The notes under the pieces were generated by a model. It saw nothing but the letters and a program-made list of their open reading frames with translations, was not told the origin of the DNA and made no database searches. 64,000 nucleotides of DNA, taken from contig CAUYUJ010016299.1 of assembly GCA_963575745.1 (NCBI GenBank), positions 193,175 to 257,174 on the forward strand, read 5' to 3'. Source of the DNA: Prorocentrum cordatum (taxonomy: Eukaryota; Sar; Dinophyceae; Prorocentrales; Prorocentraceae). Every line of letters begins with the position of its first letter. Positions within the stretch are counted from its first letter, which is position 1. The position numbers were made by a program, and so were the translations under genes. Positions 52,115 to 61,983 of this stretch are shown here, one piece after another.

Positions 52115-52455
52115 CTCTCTCCCTCTCTATCTCTCTATGTCTCTCTCTTTCTCTGGCTTTAAGCCCCCAAAGCTTCAGCTTCAGCACGGCAGACCAGAAC
52201 AGCAGACCCGCACGGCAGACCAGCACAACACACCGACACGGCAGACGAGCACGGCAGTCCGGCACGGCAGACCAGCACGGCAGACCAGCACGGCAGCCCA
52301 TAGGAACATAGCAGACCAGATCATGTCATTGACGCTGCTGTTGTTGGTGATGATCATGTTGCTGCTGATGGTGATGGTGATGCGTACGATGATGATAATG
52401 ATGATGATGAGGAGGAGGAGGATGATGATGATGATGAGTATGAGTATGAGTATGG

Positions 52456-52494
<39 letters not shown>

Positions 52495-52520
52495 GGATGA
52501 TGATGATGATGGACTTCTCG
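52115..52520 (+). repeat. TCTC tract, short 20-bp-minisatellite block and (GAT)n
   Basis: A TCTC run (52113-52155), CAGACCAGCACGG-type words (52185-52310), then degenerate GAT/ATG triplets (about 52340-52513). No gene. Confidence 0.75.
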
Positions 52521-53337
52521 GGGTGTGCTTGGGAGATGTTGGGGTCCTCTGGAGAGCCTTTGGACTAGCAGTTTAAATCTGCGTAGCCGTTGTAACCCGA
52601 CTCTCGTTTTCTTCATCGGTCTGACCGGTTTATCAGCTTACACGGCACAGCGCAGCAACACGACAGACGGCAGCAGCACGGCAGACCAGGAAGGCAGACC
52701 ACAGGAGCACGGCAGACCAGAACGGCAGACCAGAACGGCAGACCGCAGGAGCACGGCAGAGCAGCACAGCTGACCACAGGAGAACGGCAGACCAGCACAG
52801 CGTTGTTGCAGCAGACGGTGCTGATACACTCTTAATTTATTGAACACGTCCCCAGCGAAATCGTCATGGTCGGCCGTATTGAGGGCACTCTGCGGGTCAT
52901 CTTTGGGCCGATTTTGTTTTTGGGGGGCCGTACTGATGCCCTCAAAAACGATTCCAAGACGACGTTAGACTCATTGTTTGTTTGATGATTGTTCGGCCGT
53001 CTTGAGGGCACTCTTAGGGCATAGTCTGCCGTGCTCCTCGTCTTGGTCTGCCGTGCTCCTCGTCTTGGTCATCCTTTCCGTCGTCTTGAGGGCGCTCTTG
53101 GTGCCTGGTCTGCCGTGCTCCTCGTCTTGGTCTGCCGTGCTCCTCTCGGTTTCAGTGCCTGGTCTGCCGTGCTCCTCGTCTTGGTCTGCCGTGCTCCTCT
53201 CGGTTCCTGCGCGCGGTCTGCCGTGCTCCTGTGGGGAGCACGGCAGACCACAGGAGCACGGCAGACCACACAGGAGCACGGCAGACCACACCTCGATTTT
53301 TTGAGGATGTCTCGAGCGAAATGGCCATTTTGGGGAA
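52521..53337. repeat. 20-bp minisatellite blocks in both orientations
   Basis: GGAGCACGGCAGACCA-type words at 52640-52800 and the reverse (GGTCTGCCGTGCTCCT) at 53020-53230, meeting head to head near 53232. A GAGGATGTCTCGAGCGAAA motif is at about 53303-53321. 52830-53010 has no recognisable content. Confidence 0.75.
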
Positions 53338-54618
53338 CCTGACCGGACAAGAACGGGAAGCGCCGTTTTTTATCCACCACGTGCGTCAGAGACCGTATTG
53401 GCGAGAACGTCAGAGAAACCCATAAACGCAACAGAACAGACTAAATGATGGCCTGCCGCGCTCCGACGGCCCAAGACGGCCCAAGAGGCCCCCAAGATCG
53501 CTTTAAGATCGCCCAAGAGGCCTTCAAGATGGCCCCGAAACGGCCCAAGAAGTCCCCAAGACGGTCCCAAGAGGGCCCTAACACGGCGCAAGAGGCCTCC
53601 AAGACGCCCAAGATGTCTTCCAAGACGGCCAAGATGGCCTCCAAGACGGCTAAGATGGCTCCAAGAGGGCCCCAAGACGGCCCAAGAGGCCTCGAAGACG
53701 GTCTGCCGTGCTCCTGTGGTCTGCCGTGCTCCTTTGGGGTCTGCCGTGCTCCTGTGGAGTTTGCCGTGCGAACGTGTGGTCTGCCGTGCTCCTGTGTGGT
53801 CTGGCGTGCTCCTGTATGGTCTGCCGTGCTCTTGTGTGGTTTGCCGTGCTCCTGTGTGGTCTGCCGTGCTCCCGTGGGGTCTGCCGTGTCCTGTGTGGTC
53901 TGCCGTGCTCCTGTGTGGTCTGCCGTGCTCCTGTGTGGTCTGCCGTGCTCCTTCTTGGTCTGCCGTGCTCATGTGCGGTCTGCCGTGCTCCTGTGCGGTC
54001 TGCCGTGCGAACGTGTGGACTGCCGTGCTCATTTGGGGTCTGCCTTGCTCCTTTGTGGTTTGCCGCGCTCCTGTGTGGTCTGCCGTGCTCCTGTGTGGTC
54101 AGCAGACCCAGGGCTGAGGGAAGGCTGGAGCAGTGCTCTGGTGGTCCATCACCCGCCCAGCTCCGTCCCCTCCCACTCTGGACCGATCTTGCGGGAAGCT
54201 GGCTTGTGGCAGCGCATCGCGCGTCCATAGCGTTCGTGTGCTTGCTTTTACCTCCTTTAATGTCTGCTCCACCTCTCCTTGAGACGCAGAAGCCTCCGAG
54301 CGCCGGGAGCAGAAATGATGCACTTTCGAAAAATCTGTTTGGATGAGTTTTGTTAGCGCGGCCTCGGAATTCAATTTTTCCGGCGACGGCCAGAGCCGAC
54401 GCCAGCGCTGGATCCGGCTCGGCCGCCAGCCCAGGTGCCGGCCCGGGCGTTCGGTTCGAGCGCCGGCCTGGGTGCCGGAATCGGCCCGGAAGGGGTTCCA
54501 GGGCGCCGGGAGCAGAAAATCAATATTTTCGAAAGAAAAATATGTCTTGGAGTGGCCTTTTTTCCGCACCGCCTCGGAATTCAATTTTCCGGCGCCGGCC
54601 GGCGCCGGAACCGGCCCG
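53338..54618 (+). repeat. Left arm of a ~1.28-kb inverted repeat
   Basis: Starts at CCTGACCGGACAAGAACGGG and is repeated as reverse complement at about 56262-57538 with very few differences. It contains a GACGGCCCAAGA block, a 20-bp minisatellite run (53700-54100), unique-looking sequence (54105-54350) and the start of the 197-bp satellite. Confidence 0.88.
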
Positions 54619-55385
54619 GGCGCTGGCCCGGGTGCTGGCAGGCGTTTGGCTCGAGCGCCGGCCCGGGTGCCGGAAGCGGCCCGGAAGGGGTTCCCGGGCG
54701 CCGGGAGGAGAAAATCAATATTTTCGAAAGAAAATATGTCTTGGAGTGGCCTTTTTTCGGCACCGCCTCGGAATTCAATTTTCCGGCGCCGGCCGGCGCC
54801 GGAACCGGCCCGGGCGCTGGCCCGGGTGCTGGCCCAGGCGTTCGGCTCGAGCGCCGGCCCGGGTGCCGGAAGCGGCCCGGAAGGGGTTCCCGGGCGCCGG
54901 GAGCAGAAAATCAATATTTTCGAAAGAAAAATATGTCTTGGAGTGGCCTTTTTTGGCACCGCCTCGGAATTCAATTTTCCGGCGCCGGCCGGCGCCGGAA
55001 CCGGCCCGGGCGCTGGCCCGGGTGCTGGCCCGGGCGTTGGCTCGAGCGCCGGCCCGGGTGCCAGAAGCGGCCCGGAAGGGGTTCCCGGGCGCCGGGAGGC
55101 AGAAAATCAATATTTTCGAAAGAAAAATGTGTCTTGGAGTGGCCTTTTTTCGGCACCGCCTCGGAATTCAATTTTCCGGCGCCGGCCGGCGCCGGAACCG
55201 GCCCGGGCGCTGGCCCGGGTGCCGGCCCGGGCGTTTGGCTCGAGCGCCGGCCCGGGTGCCGGAATCGGCCCGGAAGGGGTTCCAGGGCGCCGGGAGGAGA
55301 AAATCAATATTTTCGAAAGAAAAATATGTCTTGGAGTGGCCTTTTTTCGGCACCGCCTCGGAATTCAATTTTCCGGCGCCGGCCG
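54360..55385 (+). repeat. 197-bp satellite, array 1 (about 5 copies)
   Basis: Monomers begin at GGAATTCAATTTTCCGGCGC and include CAATATTTTCGAAAGAAA and a long run of CCGG/GCCGG words; successive GGAATTC sites at 55163 and 55360 are 197 bp apart. Located in the spacer of the inverted repeat. Confidence 0.9.
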
Positions 55386-56261
55386 TGCTCCTGCGCGGTC
55401 TGCCGTGCTCCTGTGGCGTCTGCCGTGCTCCTGTGTGGTCTGCCGTGCTCCTGTGGTCTGCCGTGCTCATTTGGGGTTTCCCGCGAGCTTGTGGGGTCTG
55501 CCGTGCTCCTGTGGGGGAAACGCCAGCGGCGTTCGGGGTACAACAAAAGGCGCGTTTATGTTGTACCTGCGCGCGGTCTGCCGTGCTCCTGTGGGGATTG
55601 CCGTGCTCCTGTGTGGTCTGCCGTGCTCCTGTGTGGTTTGCCGTGCTCCTGTGGTCTGCCGTGCTCCTTTGTGGTTTGCCGTGCTCCTGTGGGGTCTGCC
55701 GTGCTCCTGTGGGGTCTGCCGTGCTCCTGTGAGGTCTGCGGTGCTCTTGTGTGGTCTGCAGTGCTTCTGTGGTCTGCCTGCAGTGCTTCTGTGGTCTGCC
55801 GTGCTCATTTGGGATCTGCCGTGCTCGTGTGGTGTCTGCCGTGCTCCTGCGGGATCTGCTGTGCTCCTTGTGTCGTCTCTTTGGTCTGCCGTGCTCCTTT
55901 GTGGTCTGCCGTGCTCTTGTGGGGTCTGCCGTGCTCCTGTGTGGTCTGCCGTGCTCCTTTTTTTCCGCCTGCCGTGCTCCTGCTCATTTTCTGAGGACGT
56001 CCCGAGCGAAAACGTCATTTTTAACATAAGAGGTTGTAAAACACCTCTGTCGGCATCTCATTTTTTCGAGGATGTCTCGAGCGAAACGCTCATTTTTCAT
56101 GCATAACAAAAATTTCTTGATATTTTTCAACATCCCGATGTTTTGAGGATGTCTCGAGCGAAACCGTCATTTTTAACATAAGACGTCTTAAACGATAGCC
56201 TCCAACACCTCGATTTTTCGAGGATGTCTCGAGCGAAATGGCCATTTTGGGAAAACCGGGC
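55386..56261 (+). repeat. 20-bp minisatellite run and GAGGATGTCTCGAGCGAAA repeats
   Basis: 55386-55982 is a GGTCTGCCGTGCTCCTGTGT array holding one double-hairpin unit (55517-55567). 55985-56245 carries four GAGGA(T/C)GTC(T/C)CGAGCGAAA motifs about 70-90 bp apart. This forms most of the spacer of the inverted repeat. Confidence 0.8.
55517..55567 (+). repeat. Double-hairpin unit (also at 58711-58762 and 63937-63989)
   Basis: Two adjacent foldbacks: AACGCC-AGC-GGCGTT and, after a short gap, a stem of GGTACAACA with TGTTGTACC around a ~13-14-nt loop. Three copies are inserted in the 20-bp minisatellite. No known RNA recognised. Confidence 0.75.
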
Positions 56262-57538
56262 CGGGTTCCGGCGCCGGCCGGCGCCGGAAAATTGAATTCC
56301 GGAGCGGTGCGGAAAAAAGGCCACTCCAAGACATATTTTTCTTTCGAAAATATTGATTTTCTGCTCCCGGCGCCCTGGAACCCCTTCCGGGCCGATTCCG
56401 GCACCCAGGCCGGCGCTCGAACCGAACGCCCGGGCCGGCACCTGGGCTGGCGGCCGAGCCGGATCCAGCGCTGGCGTCGGCTCTGGCCGTCGCCGGAAAA
56501 ATTGAACTCCGAGGCCGCGCTAACAAAACTCATCCAAACAGATTTTTCGAAAGTGCATCATTTCTGCTCCCGGCGCTCGGAGGCTTCTGCGTCTCAAGGA
56601 GAGGTGGAGCAGACATTAAAGGAGGTAAAAGCAAGCACACGAACGCTATGGACGCGCGATGCGCTGCCACAAGCCAGCTTCCCGCAAGATCGGTCCAGAG
56701 TGGGAGGGGACGGAGCTGGGCGGGTGATGGACCACCAGAGCACTGCTCCAGCCTTCCCTCAGCCCTGGGTCTGCTGACCACACAGGAGCACGGCAGACCA
56801 CACAGGAGCGCGGCAAACCACAAAGGAGCAAGGCAGACCCCAAATGAGCACGGCAGTCCACACGTTCGCACGGCAGACCGCACAGGAGCACGGCAGACCG
56901 CACATGAGCACGGCAGACCAAGAAGGAGCACGGCAGACCACACAGGAGCACGGCAGACCACACAGGAGCACGGCAGACCACACAGGACACGGCAGACCCC
57001 ACGGGAGCACGGCAGACCACACAGGAGCACGGCAAACCACACAAGAGCACGGCAGACCATACAGGAGCACGCCAGACCACACAGGAGCACGGCAGACCAC
57101 ACGTTCGCACGGCAAACTCCACAGGAGCACGGCAGACCCCAAAGGAGCACGGCAGACCACAGGAGCACGGCAGACCGTCTTCGAGGCCTCTTGGGCCGTC
57201 TTGGGGCCCTCTTGGAGCCATCTTAGCCGTCTTGGAGGCCATCTTGGCCGTCTTGGAAGACATCTTGGGCGTCTTGGAGGCCTCTTGCGCCGTGTTAGGG
57301 CCCTCTTGGGACCGTCTTGGGGACTTCTTGGGCCGTTTCGGGGCCATCTTGAAGGCCTCTTGGGCGATCTTAAAGCGATCTTGGGGGCCTCTTGGGCCGT
57401 CTTGGGCCGTCGGAACGCGGCAGGCCATCATTTAGTCTGTTCTGTTGCGTTTATGGGTTTCTCTGACGTTCTCGCCAATACGGTCTCTGACGCACGTGGT
57501 GGATAAAAAACGGCGCTTCCCGTTCTTGTCCGGTCAGG
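56262..57538 (-). repeat. Right arm of the ~1.28-kb inverted repeat
   Basis: Reverse complement of 53338-54618; for instance the sequence starting CCTGACCGG at 53338 is mirrored by CGGTCAGG ending at 57538. A 261-codon frame in each arm differs at only one visible residue near its start, showing near identity. Confidence 0.88.
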
Positions 57539-57543
57539 GAAGC

Positions 57544-58790
57544 GTCCTTTTGTCCCCTGGGCTTATGAGATATTCCACGTTTTTAGTACGGCATACCACA
57601 GCAGTGCCACGTACCACTGCCGTGTTTCTTTGGGGTCTGCCGTGCTCCTGCGGAGTTTGCCGTGCGAACGTGTGGTCTGCCGTGTTCCTGTGTGGTCTGG
57701 CGTGCTCCTGTATGGTCTGCCGTGCTCTTGTGTGGTTTGCCGTGCTCCTGTGTGGTCTGCCGTGCTCCCGTGGGGTCTGCCGTGTCCTGTGTGGTCTGCC
57801 GTGCTCCTGTGTGGTCTGCCGTGCTCCTGTGTGGTCTGCCGTGCTCCTTCTTGGTCTGCCGTGCTCATGTGGGGTCTGCCGTGCTCCTGTGCGGTCTGCC
57901 GTGCGAACGTGTGGACTGCCGTGCTCATTTGGGGTCTGCCTTGCTCCTTTGTGGTTTGCCGCGCTCCTGTGTGGTGCCGGCCCAGGCGTTCGGCTCGAGC
58001 GCCGGCCCGGGTGCCGGAAGCGGCCCGGAAGGGGTTCCCGGGCGCCGGGAGCAGAAAATCAATATTTTCGAAAGAAAAATATGTCTTGGAGTGGCCTTTT
58101 TTCGGCACCGCCTCGGAATTCAATTTTCCGGCGCCGGCCGGCGCCGGAACCGGCCCGGGCGCTGGCCCGGGTGCTGGCCCAGGCGTTCGGCTCGAGCGCC
58201 GGCCCGGGTGCCGGAAGCGGCCCGGAAGGGGTTCCCGGGCGCCGGGAGCAGAAAATCAATATTTTCGAAAGAAAAATATGTCTTGGAGTGGCCTTTTTTC
58301 GGCACCGCCTCGGAATTCAATTTTCCGGCGCCGGCCGGCGCCGGAACCGGCCCGGGCGCTGGCCCGGGTGCTGGCCCGGGCGTTTGGCTCGAGCGCCGGC
58401 CCGGGTGCCGGAAGCGGCCCGGAAGGGGTTCCCGGGCGCCGGGAGCAGAAAATCAATATTTTCGAAAGAAAAATATGTCTTGGAGTGGCCTTTTTTCGGC
58501 ACCGCCTCGGAATTCAATTTTCCGGCGCCGGCCGGCGCCGGAACCGGCCCAGGCTGCCGTGCTCCTGTGTGGTCAGCCGTGCTCCTGAGGCGTCTACGGT
58601 GCTCTTTTGGGGTCTGCCGTACTCATTTGGGGTCTGCCGTGCTCCTGTGGTCGGCCGTGCTCATTTGGGGTCTGCCGCGCGCCTGTGAGATCTGCCGTGC
58701 TCCTGTTGGGGAAACGCCAGCGGCGTTCGGGGTACAACAAAAAGGCGCGTTTATGTTGTACCCGCGCGCGGTCTGCCGTGCTCCTGTGGG
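57544..58790 (+). repeat. Segmental duplication, copy 1 (with 3 satellite monomers)
   Basis: Begins GTCCTTTTGTCCCCTGGGCT, runs through a 20-bp minisatellite block (57630-57975), three 197-bp monomers (to about 58553), another minisatellite block and a double-hairpin unit at 58711-58762. The same order recurs at 61984-64000. Confidence 0.88.
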
Positions 58791-59289
58791 TTCCGCCGTG
58801 CTCCTGTGGCGTCTGCCGTGCTCCTGTGGCGTCTGCCGGGCTCCTGTGTGGTCTGCCGTGCTCCTTTGTGGTCTGCCGTGCTCCTGTGGAGTCTGCCGTG
58901 CTCCTGTGTGGTCTGCCGTGCTCTTGTGGTCTGCCGTGCTCATTTGGGATTTGCCGTGCTCATGTGGGGTCTGCCGTACTCCTGTGTGGTCTGCCGTGCT
59001 CCGGTGGTCTGCCGTGCTCCTTTGGGGTCTGCCTTGCTACTGTGGGGTCTGCCGTGCTCCTGTGTGGTCTGCCGTGCTCCTGTGGTTTGCCTTGCTCCTG
59101 TGTGGTCTGCCGTGCTCCTTTTGGGTCTGCTCTGCCGTGCTCCTGTGGGGTCTGCCGTGCTCCTGTGGGGTCTGCCGTGCTCTTGTGGGGTCTGCCGTGC
59201 TCTTGTGTGGTCTGCCGTGCTCCTTTGTGGTCTGCCGTGCTCCTGTGTGGTCTGCCGTGCTCCTGTGTGGCCTGCCGTGCTTTTGTGTG
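58791..59289 (+). repeat. 20-bp minisatellite array
   Basis: About 25 variants of GGTCTGCCGTGCTCCTGTGT ending at the left target duplication of the retrocopy (59275-59289). Confidence 0.85.
59275..59289. repeat. 15-bp target-site duplication, left copy
   Basis: CCGTGCTTTTGTGTG, repeated exactly at 61226-61240. The CTTTTGTGTG variant is unusual within the minisatellite, so the match is unlikely to be array background. Confidence 0.8.
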
Positions 59290-59460
59290 AGCTGTGAGCT
59301 GCGGGGCCTATGAAGGCAAAAAGGAGCCCGAGGCCCACGGAGCCCGTTGGCCCCAGGGCCTCAAGGGCCAACCCTAGGGGCCCCGAAGGAGCCACCGCAG
59401 GGGAGGGCGCGAAGCGCCAGACGCGCGAAGCGCAAGATTTCAAAGAAACCAAAATCAAAG

Positions 59461-59770
59461 GTGCAGGAAACGGGAAACACACACGCATTGCAACAGCCGA
59501 ACATGCATGCCCACCTGCCTCACCCACGATGTCCTGCATCCAGCAGGCTCCGCATGCGAAGGAAGGCCTTACACATCAGAACAAAGGAACAATGCCGCCT
59601 CACAATCACAACAATGTGCAGGGAACGGGAAACACACACGCATGGCAACAGCCGAACATGCATGCCCACCTGCCTGACTCACGATGTCCTGCCTCAAGCA
59701 GGCTCCACAAGCATGAGAAGGCCTTACACATCAGAACAACAGAACAATGCCGCCTCACGATCACTTCAAT
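59461..59770 (-). repeat. 155-bp tandem duplication in the retrocopy 3' region
   Basis: GTGCAGG(A/G)AACGGGAAACAC starts at 59461 and 59616; the two 155-bp copies differ at a number of positions. Lies downstream of the 409-codon frame and may have been in the source transcript. Confidence 0.8.
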
Positions 59771-59944
59771 CCACCAAAAGCGTTGAGGCGCACGGGCAAA
59801 GAATAACGCCTGACACAACATTACGAGAGCACCCGACAGTGCGGTCCAGCGCGTATCCCAATTCCCGCAGCCACAAAAACATCACACAAGCAGGACAATT
59901 TCAAAGGAGAGAACGACAGCGCTGCCAAGGCCGAACACCAGCAA

Positions 59945-61174
59945 TCACTCATCCACGGAAATGGTCTGCCTGAGCGGCGGCAGCCCAGCCCGAGCCTCGG
60001 CTAGGTCAAGCAGCGCGCCAACCGCAGCGTAAGGCCCCCAGGCCACCGCTTCCATGGTGCCGAGGTCGACGGGGTCGAGGAAGAGGGAGTACGCTTCGCC
60101 CACGCCTGCAGCAGGCGCGGCGGAGCCACCGCTTCCACCCCCCCGCAGGAGGGCACCATCGTACCGGTCCAGGAAGTCCAAGACGGCCGCGCTGGGCGCC
60201 GAGGCAGCGCCGGGGAGAGAGAGGGAGCATGCCGTGGCAGCATCAGCTCCCAGGTCTCGCACGTCGCCACCGTTGCTGCCCTCGCCGTCGCTGACGCTGT
60301 CGGTGAACCCGTTGCCGAGGAGGGCAGCCGGACAGCTTGCGGGGGCCCCCTGGCGCTCCAGACCCGGCAGCGGCGTCGCAGCGCAAGCAGTACCGCTCGC
60401 CAGGGGGCTCTCTGCGGGCGCCTCCTGGCAAGGAGGCCCGCTCACACTCAACAAATCGCACGAGGAGAAGACCACTGCCCCGCAAGTGCAGACGAGGCCG
60501 GGCCACGCATCCGCCGCGAAGGCAAGGTCGCACACGTCCCCTCCGCCTGCTGCCCAGCGGCCAGGGGGCCGCAGAGGCCAGAAAGGCGCCGCGCCCCTGC
60601 GGAGCTGGGCGGCCGCGGCCTGCCCCGCGCACTGCGCCAGCAGGATCCGCGAGGGAGGCTCGGCCACGCAGACCTCGATCTGGATGTCCACGGCCGCCTT
60701 CGGCACATCGAGCGGCCTCGGCAGAAGGGGTTCATGCCGAGCACGGTCGCCGTCGCCCTTGACCAACATGCCGAGCTTCAGGAACTCGGGCCCGAGGTCC
60801 AGCGACTGGGCAACGGCTCGCAGGGCGTCCCCAAGCCGATGATGATGCATGCCGAGGGCCGCGTCTGCGCGATGGTGGAGCAGCAGCGCTTGGCCAAGCT
60901 GCACCAACCGCCCCGTGAGGGCATCGCGGAGCTCGTCCGAGGGGCGAAGCGCCGCAGCAGCCGACGCGGCCGCCGCCTCCGCCTCCATCCTGTCGCGAGC
61001 AACGTGGCGGGCCTGGTCCAGCTGCCCCTCGAGCTCGCGGATCCGCGCGCAGGCAGCCGCCAGCCCTTTGTCGCAGGAGGCCAGGGCCCTCCTCCTCGCC
61101 GCCGTGCGCTCAGCACGCGAGCGCCGCGGCCTCGCCAGATGGGAATCGCCAGGAGGCGACTCCGCCCGCGCCAT
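59945..61174 (-). CDS. Intronless retrogene, 409 codons, function unknown
   Basis: The frame starts at the first ATG after the SL (61172-61174), 28 nt downstream of it, and is intact to a stop at 59945-59947. The longer open frame upstream of this Met is only minisatellite and SL. The N-terminus is basic (residues ~14-30, ARPRRSRAERTAARRRA), followed by a helical, heptad-like part (~45-95, IRELEGQLDQARHVARDRME). The middle has a Cys group (GDVCDLAFAADAWPGLVCTCG). The C-terminal half is Ala/Gly/Ser/Pro-rich, ending LPPLRQTISVDE. Basic region plus helix could mean a DNA-binding dimer, but no defined leucine zipper is seen. High GC, unlike the LINE no. 3 frame. Confidence 0.7.
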   Translation of the reverse strand: MARAESPPGDSHLARPRRSRAERTAARRRALASCDKGLAAACARIRELEGQLDQARHVARDRMEAEAAAASAAAALRPSDELRDALTGRLVQLGQALLLHHRADAALGMHHHRLGDALRAVAQSLDLGPEFLKLGMLVKGDGDRARHEPLLPRPLDVPKAAVDIQIEVCVAEPPSRILLAQCAGQAAAAQLRRGAAPFWPLRPPGRWAAGGGDVCDLAFAADAWPGLVCTCGAVVFSSCDLLSVSGPPCQEAPAESPLASGTACAATPLPGLERQGAPASCPAALLGNGFTDSVSDGEGSNGGDVRDLGADAATACSLSLPGAASAPSAAVLDFLDRYDGALLRGGGSGGSAAPAAGVGEAYSLFLDPVDLGTMEAVAWGPYAAVGALLDLAEARAGLPPLRQTISVDE

Positions 61175-61202
61175 CGATCCCAAGCGCGCGCGCCCAGGGC
61201 GG

Positions 61203-61224
61203 CTTGAGCCAAAATGGCTACGGA
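61203..61224 (-). other. Complete genomic copy of the dinoflagellate spliced leader
   Basis: All 22 positions match the SL consensus, with T at the variable first base; the core CCATTTTGGCTCAAG is intact. It is not followed by a donor GT as an SL RNA gene would be (the next bases are CCGCCC), so it is a retroposed leader, not an SL RNA gene. Confidence 0.93.
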
Positions 61225-61225
61225 C

Positions 61226-61240
61226 CCGTGCTTTTGTGTG
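61226..61240. repeat. 15-bp target-site duplication, right copy
   Basis: CCGTGCTTTTGTGTG, identical to 59275-59289, one base beyond the SL. Confidence 0.8.
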
Positions 61241-61690
61241 GTCTGCCGTGCTCCTGTTGGTCTGCCGTGCTCTCCTGTGGTCTGCCGTGCTCCTATGGGG
61301 TCTGCCGTTGTTCGGCCGTCTTGAGGGCACTCTTAGGGCATAGTCTGCCGTGCTCCTCGTCTTGGTCTGCCGTGCTCCTCGTCTTGGTCATCCTTTCCGT
61401 CGTCTTGAGGGCGCTCTTGGTGCCTGGTCTGCCGTGCTCCTCGTCTTGGTCTGCCGTGCTCCTCTCGGTTCCTAAGCCTGGTCTGCCGTGCTCCTCGTCT
61501 TGGTCTGCCGTGCTCCTCTCGGTTCCTACGCGCGGTCTGCCGTGCTCCTGTGGGGAGCACGGCAGACCACAGGAGCACGGCAGACCACACAGGAGCACGG
61601 CAGACCACACCTCGATTTTTTGAGGATGTCTCGAGCGAAATGGCCGTGGTCTGCCGTGCTCCACACAGGAGCACGGCAGACCACCTGCTC
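61241..61690 (+). repeat. 20-bp minisatellite, both orientations
   Basis: GGTCTGCCGTGCTCCT words, then a head-to-head switch near 61557 to GGAGCACGGCAGACCA words. The part 61310-61650 is a near copy of 52990-53325. Confidence 0.8.
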
Positions 61691-61983
61691 ATTTTCTGAG
61701 GACGTCCCTAGCGAAAACGTCATTTTTAACATAAGAGGTTGTAAAACACCTCTGCCGGCATCTCATTTTGTCGAGGATGTCTCGAGCGAAACGCTCATTT
61801 TTCATGCATAACAAAAATTTTTGATATTTTTCAACATCCCGATTTTTTGAGGATGTCTCGAGCGAAACCGTCATTTTTTACATAAGACGTCTTAAACGAT
61901 AGCCTCCAACACCTCGATTTTTCGAGGATGTCTCGAGCGAAATGGCCATTTTGGGGAACCTGACCGGACAAGAACGGGAAGCG
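61691..61983 (+). repeat. GAGGATGTCTCGAGCGAAA motif cluster
   Basis: Four motif copies about 70-90 bp apart with short AT-rich spacers; a near copy of 55985-56245. Ends at CCTGACCGGACAAGAACGGG (about 61959). Confidence 0.75.

Larger units (their letters stand above)
59290..61225 (-). mobile_element. Retrocopied SL-bearing mRNA (1.94 kb)
   Basis: A segment unlike the surrounding minisatellite, bounded by a perfect 15-bp direct duplication. Its sense 5' end (61224 downward) is a full SL, followed by a 28-nt leader, a 409-codon frame (61174-59945) and a 3' region. No poly(A) tail is seen at the 3' end. SL plus target duplication plus lack of introns identify it as a reverse-transcribed, trans-spliced mRNA inserted into the array. 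Confidence 0.88.

Noticed and set aside
53310-53335. SL-like GGCCATTTTGGGG words near 53.3, 56.2 and 61.9 kb
   Set aside because: They share only CCATTTTGG with the SL, lack GCTCAAG, and belong to the GAGGATGTCTCGAGCGAAA module.
54343-56106. 587-codon and overlapping frames over the 197-bp satellite and minisatellite
   Set aside because: The same DNA is open in three phases, and the peptides are translations of the satellite and 20-bp repeats.
51220-59290. Regular ~20-bp repeats resembling a CRISPR array
   Set aside because: The repeats are directly adjacent variants without unique spacers, occur in both orientations, and lie in a eukaryotic nuclear genome; this is a minisatellite.
61203-61224. 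An SL RNA gene
   Set aside because: The SL is followed by leader and coding sequence, not by a donor GT and an SL RNA intron, and it marks the end of a target-duplicated insertion.
61175-61330. Upstream extension of the retrogene frame to 61330
   Set aside because: The extra 52 codons read through the SL and the minisatellite (STADH/ARQT peptides), so the Met at 61174 after the SL is the better start.
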